Of a stretch of 7,791 nt of DNA, positions 1 to 6,448 are shown one piece after another. The stretch spans positions 1-7,791 of the forward strand of contig DLHV01000163.1 of NCBI GenBank assembly GCA_002483395.1, given 5' to 3'. The notes under the pieces were generated by a model that saw only the letters and a program-made list of their open reading frames with translations, was not told the origin of the DNA and did not search any database. This DNA comes from Chloracidobacterium sp. UBA7659. GTDB lineage: Bacteria > Acidobacteriota > Blastocatellia > Pyrinomonadales > Pyrinomonadaceae. Positions within the stretch are counted from its first letter, which is position 1; every line of letters begins with the position of its first letter. The position numbers and the translations under genes are program-made.

Positions 1-996
1 GTGGATATCGATGGCGATGGTGAGGTCGATTATACGATCGAAGCGTCTGAAGGATTACCGACGGAAGAAGAGATATCGGCAAATTCGGTCGAATTCACAG
101 TCGGTGAGGACGGCTTTCCGGTGACGGACGTTCCCGAAACGGATGTCCCGGTCGATTTCGCCGAAACTCCGGTTTTTGACACACCAGTCGTCGAGACGCC
201 GGTTGATACTGGCTATTCTACGGCTCCGGCTGATGCGTCAACCGCAGAAGCGGACGCGGCTACCGCTGAAGCGGCCGAGCAGCAGGCTAATGTCGACGCG
301 GCCAAAGAAGCACAGGCGGCTGCGGACGAGTTCGTCGCACAAGGCGACTACGCGGCTGCGGCTGACGCTCGTGAGGCGGCTGAAAATGCGGCGTACGAGG
401 CCGGCGACTCCAGTATGCTCGGGGCGTCCGATTCGTCCGATCTTGAGAACGCCGCATACAAACAGGAAGTTGCCGAAGACTATCGTCAACAGCAGCAGGA
501 AAATATCGCGGATGGCGATTACGCGGCGGCAAAGGAAGACGCACAGAACGCCGGTGATGCTACGGGTGATGCGGATTACCTCGCCAGCGGTTCCGATCAC
601 ACCGGCCAGTCGGATAAAGACGTTTACAATCTTGACAACGCCGTGTATCAGGAAAAGAATGCGGAAGCTTCCGAACAAAACGCGGAATGGTACGCTGCCC
701 GAGGCGATTTTGATAGTGCCGAACGCAACGCCGAACAAGCTGGGGCATATCAGGCGTCGGCCGATGAGTTTGCTTCAAGAGCCGACCAGGAAAGTTACAA
801 TTATCAGGAAGATCCGTCATCGCTGGTCGAAACAGGCGGAACCTATGACGCAGGCTCATACGACGCAGCGTCGGCCGGTACATATGATGCCGGTTCGTAC
901 GATGCTTCTATCGCCTCGGTCGATACGGGGATCGACACATCGGTAGACGCAAGCGCGGCCTCGACATACGACACGACGACGGACGACACCGTTTAG
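1..996 (+). CDS. Acidic Ala/Asp-rich repeat protein, probably 5'-truncated
   Basis: Not recognised as a named family. The frame is open from the first base (a GTG) to the TAG at 994-996, and the next in-frame Met is only at residue 139, so the true start is probably upstream of the window. Residues 2-10 (DIDGDGEVD) look like a calcium-binding EF-hand or dockerin-type loop. Residues 40-72 are rich in Val/Pro/Asp/Thr and look like a linker. Residues 80-265 are Ala/Glu/Gln/Asp-rich and probably helical, with a degenerate ~60-residue repeat: GDYAAA at 115 and 172, GDFDSA at 235, LENAAYK at 148, LDNAVYQ at 211. The GDYxxA core is TPR-like, but this is weak. Residues 281-303 hold two copies of TYDAGSYDA, 13 residues apart, and the tail is Asp/Ser/Thr-rich. 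No membrane segment is visible; whether it is exported cannot be judged without the N-terminus. It converges on dcd. The strong composition bias suggests a surface or scaffold protein, but no function can be assigned. Confidence 0.7.
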   Translation: MDIDGDGEVDYTIEASEGLPTEEEISANSVEFTVGEDGFPVTDVPETDVPVDFAETPVFDTPVVETPVDTGYSTAPADASTAEADAATAEAAEQQANVDAAKEAQAAADEFVAQGDYAAAADAREAAENAAYEAGDSSMLGASDSSDLENAAYKQEVAEDYRQQQQENIADGDYAAAKEDAQNAGDATGDADYLASGSDHTGQSDKDVYNLDNAVYQEKNAEASEQNAEWYAARGDFDSAERNAEQAGAYQASADEFASRADQESYNYQEDPSSLVETGGTYDAGSYDAASAGTYDAGSYDASIASVDTGIDTSVDASAASTYDTTTDDTV

Positions 997-1002
997 TTGT
1001 TT

Positions 1003-1051
1003 CCGTTAAACTTCAGTCTGTCGTATCTGTCGTCAAACTGAAGTTTGACGG
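1003..1051. terminator. Palindrome between convergent genes, possible bidirectional terminator
   Basis: The arms 1003-1017 and 1037-1051 can pair over 15 positions, perfect except for one G-U pair (1007/1047), around a 19-nt loop. A second, tighter hairpin uses 1031-1038 and 1043-1050 with a TGAA loop, so the two folds compete. The element fills almost the whole gap between the stop codons of the acidic repeat protein and dcd, which suggests transcription termination for both. Neither strand has a T-tract after the stem, so it is not a classical intrinsic terminator. A REP-type repeat is an equally good reading. Confidence 0.5.
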
Positions 1052-1054
1052 ACA

Positions 1055-1648
1055 CTATACCTTAGCGTATGTCAACCCGGTCTGGCCCTGATACTTGCCG
1101 CCGCGGTCGGAGTAAGACACGGCGCAATCTTCATCCGACTCGAAAAATAGTATCTGGCCGATGCCTTCGTTGACATAAACGCGCAATGGCAGGTTCGCGA
1201 GATTTGCAATCTCAACTACAAGCCGGCCCGTCCAACCGGCCTCCAGTGGCGTCGTATTTACAAGCAGCCCGGCGCGGGCGTACGTGGATTTGCCGAGCGC
1301 GACGCCGGTCACATTTCGCGGCATCTTGAATGTCTCGACCGTTACGCCGAGGCCGTAATGATGCGGCGGCAACAGGTAAAACTTTGCACCGTCTTCGGCA
1401 TCGTGAAGCTCGGGCTCGATGAGCGAATACTGCTCGTCAAACCTCTTTGGGTCGATCTCTTTTGCGTGAACAGACGAGAAAATTCGAAAACCGTCATCCG
1501 CGAGACGCATGTCGTACCCGTAACTCGAAGCTCCCGCCGAAATGATGCGGCTGCCATTCGCCTCCCGCAATAATTCAGGAAGAAACGGATCGATCATTCC
1601 ATGTTCCGCGGCCATTTTCCGCAGCCAAATATCCGATTTAATAGTCAT
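1055..1648 (-). CDS. dcd: dCTP deaminase
   Basis: Deaminates dCTP to dUTP, supplying dUMP for thymidylate synthesis; a cytosolic homo-oligomer of the trimeric dUTPase fold. The 197-residue length is normal for the family. The start fits the family: the N-terminus MTIKSDIWLRKMAAEHGMI is typical, so the ATG at 1646-1648 is kept although no good Shine-Dalgarno precedes it. Family signatures are SSYGYD (41-46), GKSTYARAG (119-127), GWTGRLVVEIAN (138-149) and GKYQGQTG (184-191). By alignment to the E. coli enzyme (Ser111, Arg115, Glu138), the catalytic residues should be S121, R125 and E146, all present. The GKSTYAR version resembles Helicobacter-type Dcd more than the E. coli RSSLAR version. A bifunctional deaminase/dUTPase cannot be excluded from sequence alone. 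It is transcribed alone, towards the acidic repeat protein, with a large inverted repeat ending 5 bases before its start codon. Confidence 0.95.
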   Translation of the reverse strand: MTIKSDIWLRKMAAEHGMIDPFLPELLREANGSRIISAGASSYGYDMRLADDGFRIFSSVHAKEIDPKRFDEQYSLIEPELHDAEDGAKFYLLPPHHYGLGVTVETFKMPRNVTGVALGKSTYARAGLLVNTTPLEAGWTGRLVVEIANLANLPLRVYVNEGIGQILFFESDEDCAVSYSDRGGKYQGQTGLTYAKV

Positions 1649-1653
1649 AAACA

Positions 1654-1750
1654 GGGCGGAAACACGACCGGTAGGGAGTGTGTTTCTAGGAGTATTCAGT
1701 AAATCAATGTAGCGAAAACCACACCCCTTGCTACCGAGCAGGTTCCCGCC
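1654..1750. repeat. Large imperfect inverted repeat upstream of dcd (REPIN/MITE-like)
   Basis: The left arm 1654-1685 and right arm 1716-1750 are imperfect reverse complements around a 30-nt spacer. Read outward from the centre (minus strand for the left arm, plus for the right), both run AAAC(C)ACAC-Y-CCC, then TACCG, then a variable six bases, then TT(T)CC(C)GCC. The right arm has an extra TTGC. Two inverted ~33-nt units around a spacer is the organisation of REPINs or small MITEs. The element occupies most of the dcd upstream region, so it may carry or disturb the dcd promoter and ribosome-binding site. No transposase is in the window. Confidence 0.55.
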
Positions 1751-1780
1751 TTTCGAAATCAGATCTAATAATCACGAAAT

Positions 1781-1812
1781 AAAAAAAGCGATAAGAAAAA
1801 ATAACTTATCGC
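1781..1812 (-). terminator. Intrinsic terminator of the sigma/anti-sigma/DUF4097 operon
   Basis: Read on the minus strand, an 8-bp perfect stem (GCGATAAG and CTTATCGC, at 1805-1812 and 1788-1795) with a 9-nt A/T loop is followed directly by seven T's (1781-1787). This is a textbook rho-independent terminator. It starts 29 bases after the stop codon of the last DUF4097 gene and marks the operon's 3' end. Confidence 0.88.
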
Positions 1813-1841
1813 CTCTCAAAACCAAAATAGAAGTTGTCGAA

Positions 1842-2699
1842 TTACTCGGGCTTTTTCAACTGAAAAATGTTTAACGTGCCGTCGCCAACCGTAAATTTCA
1901 GCGGAATGCCTCCCGTGCCGGATTTTGCGGCGATGATCTTATCGGTGAAGATATCCTTGCGTGTTTTCGGCTTCAATTCGGCATATGTATTGTCGATCTT
2001 GCCGGTTCGCAGGATGCTTGCGTCGAGTTCGGCGTTCAGGCTGGGCGGGAGGCTGACGTTCATTGTGCCCATCGCGAGTTGTATGTCCGCGAAACGTCCG
2101 CGCCAGCTACGGGTTGGAACGCTGACGTCGACTGTGCCGCCGCCGAACGTCGCGAAGACACCGCCGCCGACCAGGTTTAACGTGGCGTTCGTATCGAGAT
2201 AGTTGATCTTCATGGTGCCTTCGACGCCCGCGATATAGAGGTCACCTTTGCCGCCGTCGATCTGCAGATCGCAATATCTCGGCACCTTAATAACGTAATC
2301 GATCTTGAACGGGAGGCCGAGCAGGGTTTTCGGGAATTTTTTCGACACGCGTTTGAGATATTTTTTGTCGTGGGTGCCGACGCTGATAATCCCAGTGCGG
2401 CCCAGGCTTTCTTCGAGCACAAAACCAGTAACTTTTGCGAGCGCATCGAGATCGGCTTCCGTCAGGGCGTTCATCTGGATCTCCGCCGATATTTCGATCT
2501 CGTTCCTGCTCCAGCCCACGACGCGGATCGAGCCGTTCGGTGCCCCGGCCACAGAGAGCGTTCCGCCGACGCCAAAATCAAACTTATCCGTCTTGTACGT
2601 GGTGCGTTTTACAAGCGTTGGAGTCTGGCCAAACACTGTAAACGCGAAAATTGAAAGAAAAACGACGAAAAGGATCGATCTTATGGATTGTTTGTTCAT
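1842..2699 (-). CDS. Exported DUF4097-type beta-repeat protein (second copy)
   Basis: 285 residues. An N-terminal signal peptide is clear: basic residues, a hydrophobic run at about 9-22, likely cleavage after FG near residue 24. The mature part is rich in short beta strands and Gly/Asn turns. The segment NGSIRVVGWSRNEIEISAEI (55-74) matches the DUF4097 hallmark, an N/S-G-x-hydrophobic strand followed by GW-x-R-x-E; IDYVIKVPR (133-141) and the ladder GGKGDLYIAGVEG, GGGVFATFGGG (149-188) continue the right-handed beta-helix style. There is no second membrane segment and no lipobox, so it should be periplasmic or secreted. It is the last gene of the operon, 75 bases after the other DUF4097 gene and followed by an intrinsic terminator. 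The two copies are diverged paralogues. The family is linked to envelope stress operons, but the molecular role is unknown. The start has no strong Shine-Dalgarno; the signal peptide supports it. Confidence 0.85.
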   Translation of the reverse strand: MNKQSIRSILFVVFLSIFAFTVFGQTPTLVKRTTYKTDKFDFGVGGTLSVAGAPNGSIRVVGWSRNEIEISAEIQMNALTEADLDALAKVTGFVLEESLGRTGIISVGTHDKKYLKRVSKKFPKTLLGLPFKIDYVIKVPRYCDLQIDGGKGDLYIAGVEGTMKINYLDTNATLNLVGGGVFATFGGGTVDVSVPTRSWRGRFADIQLAMGTMNVSLPPSLNAELDASILRTGKIDNTYAELKPKTRKDIFTDKIIAAKSGTGGIPLKFTVGDGTLNIFQLKKPE

Positions 2700-2734
2700 T
2701 GTAAGTAGGTACGGTCGTGAGCGAGGCCAATACC

Positions 2735-2764
2735 ATCTTACGGCTGACGGCGGGGTGAGGTCAA
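2735..2764 (-). promoter_or_regulatory. Possible internal promoter before the last DUF4097 gene
   Basis: In the 75-base gap between the two DUF4097 genes the minus strand reads TTGACC (2759-2764), 18 bases, then TAAGAT (2735-2740). This matches the sigma-70 consensus at 5/6 and 4/6 positions. It could give the second DUF4097 gene some independent expression. Such matches also arise by chance. Confidence 0.22.
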
Positions 2765-2774
2765 CTTTTTCTTT

Positions 2775-3554
2775 TTAACGCCTAATGAATGAAATACTCC
2801 CGCGCTGATTTGTGACCGTCAGCGACGAACTTCCGCTGCCGAATCTGCCAACTACACGGCGTCCGTCGCCTACTAAAGTCATTTCAGAGCTTGCAAAAGA
2901 ACCGAGCGAAATATTGCGTGTCGAGGGAGCGGTGGCCATAAGACGAAACGATGATTCGAACGGAATGCGCAGGTTTATATTGCCACGCATGGACGTGAAG
3001 CGATAAGTTCCGCCGTTTCGAATTTCGCCGTCGTAGAATATGTCGCCGATACCGTTTTGTGCGTCCACGGCACCCGCACCGATATTTGTAAGCGTAATGT
3101 CACCTTCGGTCGTGATAAACGCCCTGACGAGTCCGCCGCTAATATTCGTAACGCTCAGATTGCCGATACGGGTTTCTATGTCCACATTCGCTAGCCTTGG
3201 AACCCTGATACGAAAATTGACATTACCGATACCGTTCCGGCCCTGATTGTCTTTTACCAGATCGATATAAATCGTGCCGCTCAGGCTCTGTGGGGCAATA
3301 TTAGCGGCGGGCGCTTCAAGATACGCTGAAACACTGATCTCCTGGCGGTCCCATCCTTCAACCGTGACGGTACCTGAACGGTTGAGCAACTGCAGCCTGA
3401 CATTCTTGGTCGCCGGGTACGTTCTCGAAAAGGTTTTTTGCGCGCAAACTTCGCTCGCCGAGGGCGCAAAGAAAAAAACTACGCTCAAACAGAGAAGAAT
3501 CGTAGTTTTGCGGGCAATCAAAATGCGCGAAAAGTTATTCAAACTACAGATCAT
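2775..3554 (-). CDS. Exported DUF4097-type beta-repeat protein (first copy)
   Basis: 259 residues. Basic N-terminus, hydrophobic core at about 17-30, and probable signal peptidase I cleavage at VCA-Q (after residue 38). The cysteine at 37 is not in a proper lipobox (SEVC), so a lipoprotein is unlikely. SGTVTVEGWDRQEISVSAY (60-78) is a textbook DUF4097 signature. It is followed by repeated short strands with Asn/Gly turns (GNVNFRIRVPR, IGNLSVTNISGG, TEGDITLTNIGAG, IGDIFYDGEI, RGNINLRIP), as expected for a beta-helix or 'toastrack'-like fold. The start codon lies 15 bases after the anti-sigma stop, so the genes are surely co-transcribed. Known relatives sit in cell-envelope stress operons (for example LiaG of Firmicutes), which fits this context. 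The exact role here is inferred, not shown. Confidence 0.88.
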   Translation of the reverse strand: MICSLNNFSRILIARKTTILLCLSVVFFFAPSASEVCAQKTFSRTYPATKNVRLQLLNRSGTVTVEGWDRQEISVSAYLEAPAANIAPQSLSGTIYIDLVKDNQGRNGIGNVNFRIRVPRLANVDIETRIGNLSVTNISGGLVRAFITTEGDITLTNIGAGAVDAQNGIGDIFYDGEIRNGGTYRFTSMRGNINLRIPFESSFRLMATAPSTRNISLGSFASSEMTLVGDGRRVVGRFGSGSSSLTVTNQRGSISFIRR

Positions 3555-3569
3555 CGGATAATCTAACCA

Positions 3570-4292
3570 TTACAATTCCGAAAATGCGCGGAGGAGATTC
3601 ATTTTTTCATTCAACGCCGAATCGAGCATCTCGCCGGAGAGGTCGTCCTGCGGATCCTGCTCCAAAATTAGTGTGTATTCGGTCACTGCCTGGTCTATCT
3701 CGTTTAAGTTGCGGTCAAAGGCATCCCGCATGTTATTGTCCCATTGCTCGCGTCTTGCCTGCACCCGCTTGTTCCAGTAATCGATGGCGGCCTGCTGCTC
3801 CTGTAGCCGGCGCATACGGGCCTGCTGAGGCGTGTCGGTCAGGCCGACCTTGCTCAAAACCTTTTCAAACGTAGTCTGCGAGGCTTTCGACCGAGACGTA
3901 TAGTCTTCCGTTGTCGGTTCGTAATAATTTTTTATCCCGACAATTGTCAGCAGGGAACTGATGACGGCGATACCTAAAACAGCCGATCCGACCTGTGAAA
4001 AAGTAAAACTGCGCCCAAACCAACCTTTTGGCTGTTCCGGCACGACCGGCTCACGTTTTGCCTCGCTCTCGATAATGTTGTTTATCCGACACCAAAGTGC
4101 CCGCGAATTCGGCGGAATGATCTCGGCCGGCTTTTCAACGTGGCAGGTGTCAAGAATTGCCGCAAAATCTTCGCAGATCTTCGCACATTCCGCACAGACG
4201 GAAAGGTGCGTTTGGACCGTCATCGACGCGGTTTCGTCGAGTTCGTTGTCCAAAAACAGGCTAATATTTTCTTGACATTCGTTGCAGGTCAT
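3570..4292 (-). CDS. Zinc-finger transmembrane anti-sigma factor
   Basis: 240 residues. The N-terminal domain (1-50) is a zf-HC2/ZAS anti-sigma domain with H29-x3-C33-x2-C36 plus C3 and C6 as candidate zinc ligands. It should bind the ECF sigma factor encoded just upstream and keep it from RNA polymerase. One hydrophobic segment at about 99-120 (SQVGSAVLGIAVISSLLTIVG) is the likely membrane anchor, placing 1-95 in the cytoplasm and 125-240 outside. The outer part has no recognisable ligand domain; it is highly charged and helical, probably coiled coil (155-240, rich in Gln, Arg, Glu, Asp). This is unlike many short anti-sigma factors and may be the sensing or dimerisation part. It sits 123 bases downstream of the sigma gene and 15 bases before the first DUF4097 gene. 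No strong Shine-Dalgarno is seen. A palindrome lies 10-31 bases before its start. Confidence 0.88.
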   Translation of the reverse strand: MTCNECQENISLFLDNELDETASMTVQTHLSVCAECAKICEDFAAILDTCHVEKPAEIIPPNSRALWCRINNIIESEAKREPVVPEQPKGWFGRSFTFSQVGSAVLGIAVISSLLTIVGIKNYYEPTTEDYTSRSKASQTTFEKVLSKVGLTDTPQQARMRRLQEQQAAIDYWNKRVQARREQWDNNMRDAFDRNLNEIDQAVTEYTLILEQDPQDDLSGEMLDSALNEKMNLLRAFSEL

Positions 4293-4301
4293 TTTTGTTC
4301 A

Positions 4302-4323
4302 GAGTTCACGCTTTAGCGTGCTC
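4302..4323. repeat. Short palindrome upstream of the anti-sigma gene
   Basis: CACGC (4307-4311), TTTA, GCGTG (4316-4320) forms a 5-bp GC-rich stem with a 4-nt loop. The flanking GAG (4302-4304) and CTC (4321-4323) can extend the stem past a two-base bulge. It lies in the 123-base gap between the sigma and anti-sigma genes, ending 9 bases before the anti-sigma start codon. It could be a dispersed REP-type repeat or an mRNA hairpin affecting anti-sigma translation. There is no T-tract, so termination is unlikely. The rest of the gap (4324-4415) shows nothing definite. Confidence 0.45.
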
Positions 4324-4415
4324 CTTCGATAACACGTGCATCGCCGGTGCATTGATTCACCATAAAGAGCATTTTCAATCTAGATAGATTAAGAGATGCC
4401 GTTGATGGTTGCCTT

Positions 4416-5087
4416 TTAAGCCGAAGTTTTTTGTTCTTTTTGTTTGATAAGCAAGCCGCGGAGCTTTAGGCGGGCCTTATGCAGTTGGGATTTCGATGTT
4501 CCAACCGATATTTTCAGCAATCTCGCCACCTCTTCATGCTCATAACCTTCGACATCATGAAGCACGAACACGTTGCGATAGCCGTTCGGCAGTTCGGCAA
4601 TGGCGTTTTTCAACGCGATGCGGTCGACGACCTGCATTTTTCGCGGATTCGCCGTGCCGGTTACGGTCTGTTCGGGCATTTCGCCGTCTTCCGAGGTCTT
4701 TTCGTTCTTTACGCTCCGCCGGCGGAAATGCATCAACACCTGGTTGACCGTCAAACGATGCAGCCAGGTCGAAAACGCCGAATCGCCGCGGAAACTTCCA
4801 ACTTTTCTGAAAAGCTGGATAAATACTTCCTGCGTCAGGTCTTCGGCCTCGGTTTGGCTGCTGGTCATTCTGAGCGTGAGGCTGTATGTTCGGCGATGAT
4901 AGCGCTGGTATATAAGCTCGAACGCCGCAATATCTCCCGCCGCCGCCATTTGGCAAAGTGCCAAATCGGGCGCTGCCGAATCTATTGCTACGGCTTCTGC
5001 CGCCGGAGAATGAAACAGAGGCAGCTCAACGCTATCCTCGAAACCAAAAGGGAGATCCTGCTTGATCACCGCAGCGGTTGAATCCAT
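4416..5087 (-). CDS. ECF-family (sigma-70 group 4) RNA polymerase sigma factor
   Basis: 223 residues. Sigma region 2 spans about 52-124: [19 protein letters not shown], then the core-binding [17 protein letters not shown] and the -10-reading [20 protein letters not shown] charged linker (125-152) leads to sigma region 4 (about 155-212): [20 protein letters not shown], then the helix-turn-helix [28 protein letters not shown]. No regions 1.2 or 3 are present, which defines the ECF group. A ~45-residue N-terminal extension before region 2 is longer than usual. The start is supported by a good AGGAG at 5093-5097, five bases from the ATG. It is the first gene of a minus-strand operon with its zinc-finger anti-sigma factor and two exported DUF4097 proteins, so it most likely responds to an envelope signal. 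Autoregulation is likely by analogy, but no clear ECF-type promoter is seen upstream. Confidence 0.93.
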   Translation of the reverse strand: MDSTAAVIKQDLPFGFEDSVELPLFHSPAAEAVAIDSAAPDLALCQMAAAGDIAAFELIYQRYHRRTYSLTLRMTSSQTEAEDLTQEVFIQLFRKVGSFRGDSAFSTWLHRLTVNQVLMHFRRRSVKNEKTSEDGEMPEQTVTGTANPRKMQVVDRIALKNAIAELPNGYRNVFVLHDVEGYEHEEVARLLKISVGTSKSQLHKARLKLRGLLIKQKEQKTSA

Positions 5088-5092
5088 GCTTA

Positions 5093-5097
5093 CTCCT
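5093..5097 (-). promoter_or_regulatory. Ribosome-binding site of the sigma factor gene
   Basis: Minus-strand AGGAG, five bases before the ATG at 5085-5087. It is the only clear Shine-Dalgarno in this operon and fixes the start. The later genes of the operon lack one, which may mean the sigma factor is translated more strongly than its partners, or that they rely on translational coupling. Confidence 0.75.
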
Positions 5098-5202
5098 GGA
5101 AAGTTGCCGGTATTTAGAAAATCGTCGTTTGCTATGATGACCTGCCTCCGAAACCGGGTTGCCTTGCCGCCCCAGAATTTGGATCGGTTAGTTACAACGG
5201 CG

Positions 5203-5231
5203 ATTCTATGACGAAAACGGGAAAAGGTAAA
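5203..5231 (-). promoter_or_regulatory. Possible sigma-70 promoter of the sigma/anti-sigma operon
   Basis: In the 225-base gap 5098-5322 the minus strand reads TTTACC (5226-5231), a 17-base spacer, then TAGAAT (5203-5208). These match consensus at 4/6 and 5/6 positions and would give a leader of about 110 bases. No GAAC/CGTC-type ECF promoter with proper spacing was found. The remainder of the gap holds only a weak 5-bp palindrome near 5269-5279, downstream of the DUF11 gene. Confidence 0.3.
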
Positions 5232-5322
5232 GCTATTTGTTCAGTACCTGCTATAATTGAATCGACGAAGAGCTTAGCTCGTTCTACGTTTCCTTTCTGA
5301 TGCTCTTCTTGATCTCCAAGTT

Positions 5323-6426
5323 TCAATTACGATTCACCTTTATGCAGGAGGCGTTATTTGTCACATTGGTCTCGGGAACCAGGCTGCCCGTTAACTTCAC
5401 AGTGGCGCAGTTCTTTTGCGCCAGCGATCTGACCGTCCCCGTGATGGACACCAACGGAAGGGGTCCCACAGCCATAGCTTCGATGTTGGTTGGCCACGTG
5501 CAGGTCAGCTTATACTGTAGTCCCACCGGGATCGTGGAGCAGTTCCACAAGCTTCCTTGTTGCGAGATCGTGAAAGGCGGTTGGAATCCCAGCGGCAAGA
5601 GGTCTTCCATCACGACAGTCCCTTGGCTGATGGAGTCCCCGCCGAAGTTATGAACCACGATGTTGAAAGTCCCTTGTCCGCCGACCTGCCACGGGGTGTT
5701 CACAGCATTCTTCTGGATAGTCAGGTCAAATCTTTTACATCTTGCTTGAAGCTTCGCATCCACTATCAAGCCGGTGGGCCCCCCCGTATTGTCTACCAGG
5801 AAATCCAACTTGTTCCCACCATTTATGAACGGTGCACCAGGTGCGGAGGGTGCAATGGAGAAAGGTTCCCAGTTGACGAAGCCAACGCTGCCCAGCAATA
5901 TCCAATTGGAATTCAGTTTGATGATCGCAAATTCATTATCCGAAGCGAACCTGCCATTTATCGCGACGCTACTATACGAGGCGAGATTCAGGTTGAACGG
6001 GACGATATATCTATATGCTCCTGGAGCGGAGTTTTGTTCAGGCGCATACCCTGGATTAATAGGCTTTTTGAACCGCTGAATCCAGTTTGCCCCCGTTGAT
6101 GGATTCGGCATCCAAGGTGAACCAAACGAGGCGATACTGTAAGCGGTCCAGTTTCCTGGTGGTCCTGAATAATCAGCCACCATTGTCAAGTGCCATTTCG
6201 GATCCGTAGATCCAAGCGGGTTCTTCACCCCGTTGGTGGTACCGGTGCTGAGGTCTACTGCTACGATTTGACCCGGTCGGCACCGTGGCAACGAAACGAC
6301 CTGACTAGACTGTGCTCTGCCTTCATGAATTCCACCGAGTGCTCCGATCACGACTATGGTCAACGCCAATAGGGCGCAAACCCCGACGGGCCGGACGCGG
6401 CCAGCATTCTGCATGACGAACTTCAT
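5323..6426 (-). CDS. Exported protein with jelly-roll-like and C-terminal DUF11 domains
   Basis: 367 residues from the chosen ATG (6424-6426), which has a strong AAGGAGGG seven bases upstream; an in-frame ATG at 6474 would add 16 residues but starts inside a hairpin. The signal peptide has Arg10 and Arg12, a hydrophobic core at 14-31 and likely cleavage after GRA (38). Residues ~55-230 look like a beta-sandwich or galactose-binding-like module: ANWIQ (113-117), AYRYIVPFNL (137-146), INGRFASDNEFAIIKLN (156-172), NKLDFLVDNTGGPTGL (205-220). This order is common in exported bacterial proteins. Residues ~234-365 are a DUF11-type Ig-like domain: DLTIQKN, GTFNIVVHNFGG, VVMEDLLPLGF, ending in ETNVTNNAS. 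Several Cys pairs (C49/C230, C296/C309, C340/C361) could form disulfides outside the cell. No membrane anchor or sorting tail is seen, so it is probably secreted or surface-associated. It follows the propeller gene by 131 bases on the same strand. Its substrate is unknown. Confidence 0.8.
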   Translation of the reverse strand: MKFVMQNAGRVRPVGVCALLALTIVVIGALGGIHEGRAQSSQVVSLPRCRPGQIVAVDLSTGTTNGVKNPLGSTDPKWHLTMVADYSGPPGNWTAYSIASFGSPWMPNPSTGANWIQRFKKPINPGYAPEQNSAPGAYRYIVPFNLNLASYSSVAINGRFASDNEFAIIKLNSNWILLGSVGFVNWEPFSIAPSAPGAPFINGGNKLDFLVDNTGGPTGLIVDAKLQARCKRFDLTIQKNAVNTPWQVGGQGTFNIVVHNFGGDSISQGTVVMEDLLPLGFQPPFTISQQGSLWNCSTIPVGLQYKLTCTWPTNIEAMAVGPLPLVSITGTVRSLAQKNCATVKLTGSLVPETNVTNNASCIKVNRN

Positions 6427-6433
6427 CGTTAAT

Positions 6434-6441
6434 CCCTCCTT
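6434..6441 (-). promoter_or_regulatory. Strong ribosome-binding site deciding the DUF11 gene start
   Basis: Minus-strand AAGGAGGG, seven bases before the ATG at 6424-6426. This favours that start over the in-frame ATG at 6474, which has only a weak GAGG about ten bases before it. Confidence 0.8.
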
Positions 6442-6448
6442 CAGCGCT

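Noticed and set aside
143..946. 267-residue plus-strand frame inside the acidic repeat gene, and a 166-residue antisense frame at 238-738
   Set aside because: Both are Arg-rich shadows created by the biased GCN/GAY codons of the acidic protein; neither has a start signal or domain.
1358..1573. 71-residue plus-strand frame opposite dcd
   Set aside because: Lies wholly within the well-supported dcd gene and has no start signal or domain.
3438..3446. Lipoprotein signal on the first DUF4097 protein (Cys37)
   Set aside because: The residues before the Cys (SEV) do not fit a lipobox; a signal peptidase I site at VCA-Q fits better.
5249..5257. Extended -10 promoter TGCTATAAT on the plus strand
   Set aside because: There is no matching -35 and no plus-strand gene or RNA structure follows; it would read antisense into the DUF11 gene. 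Probably chance, though an antisense transcript is possible.
5269..5279. GAGCT-T-AGCTC palindrome as terminator of the DUF11 gene
   Set aside because: Only 5 bp with a one-base centre and no T-tract on the minus strand.
5557..6099. 180-residue plus-strand frame opposite the DUF11 gene
   Set aside because: No ribosome-binding site or recognisable domain, while the minus strand has a signal peptide, a strong Shine-Dalgarno and DUF11 motifs.
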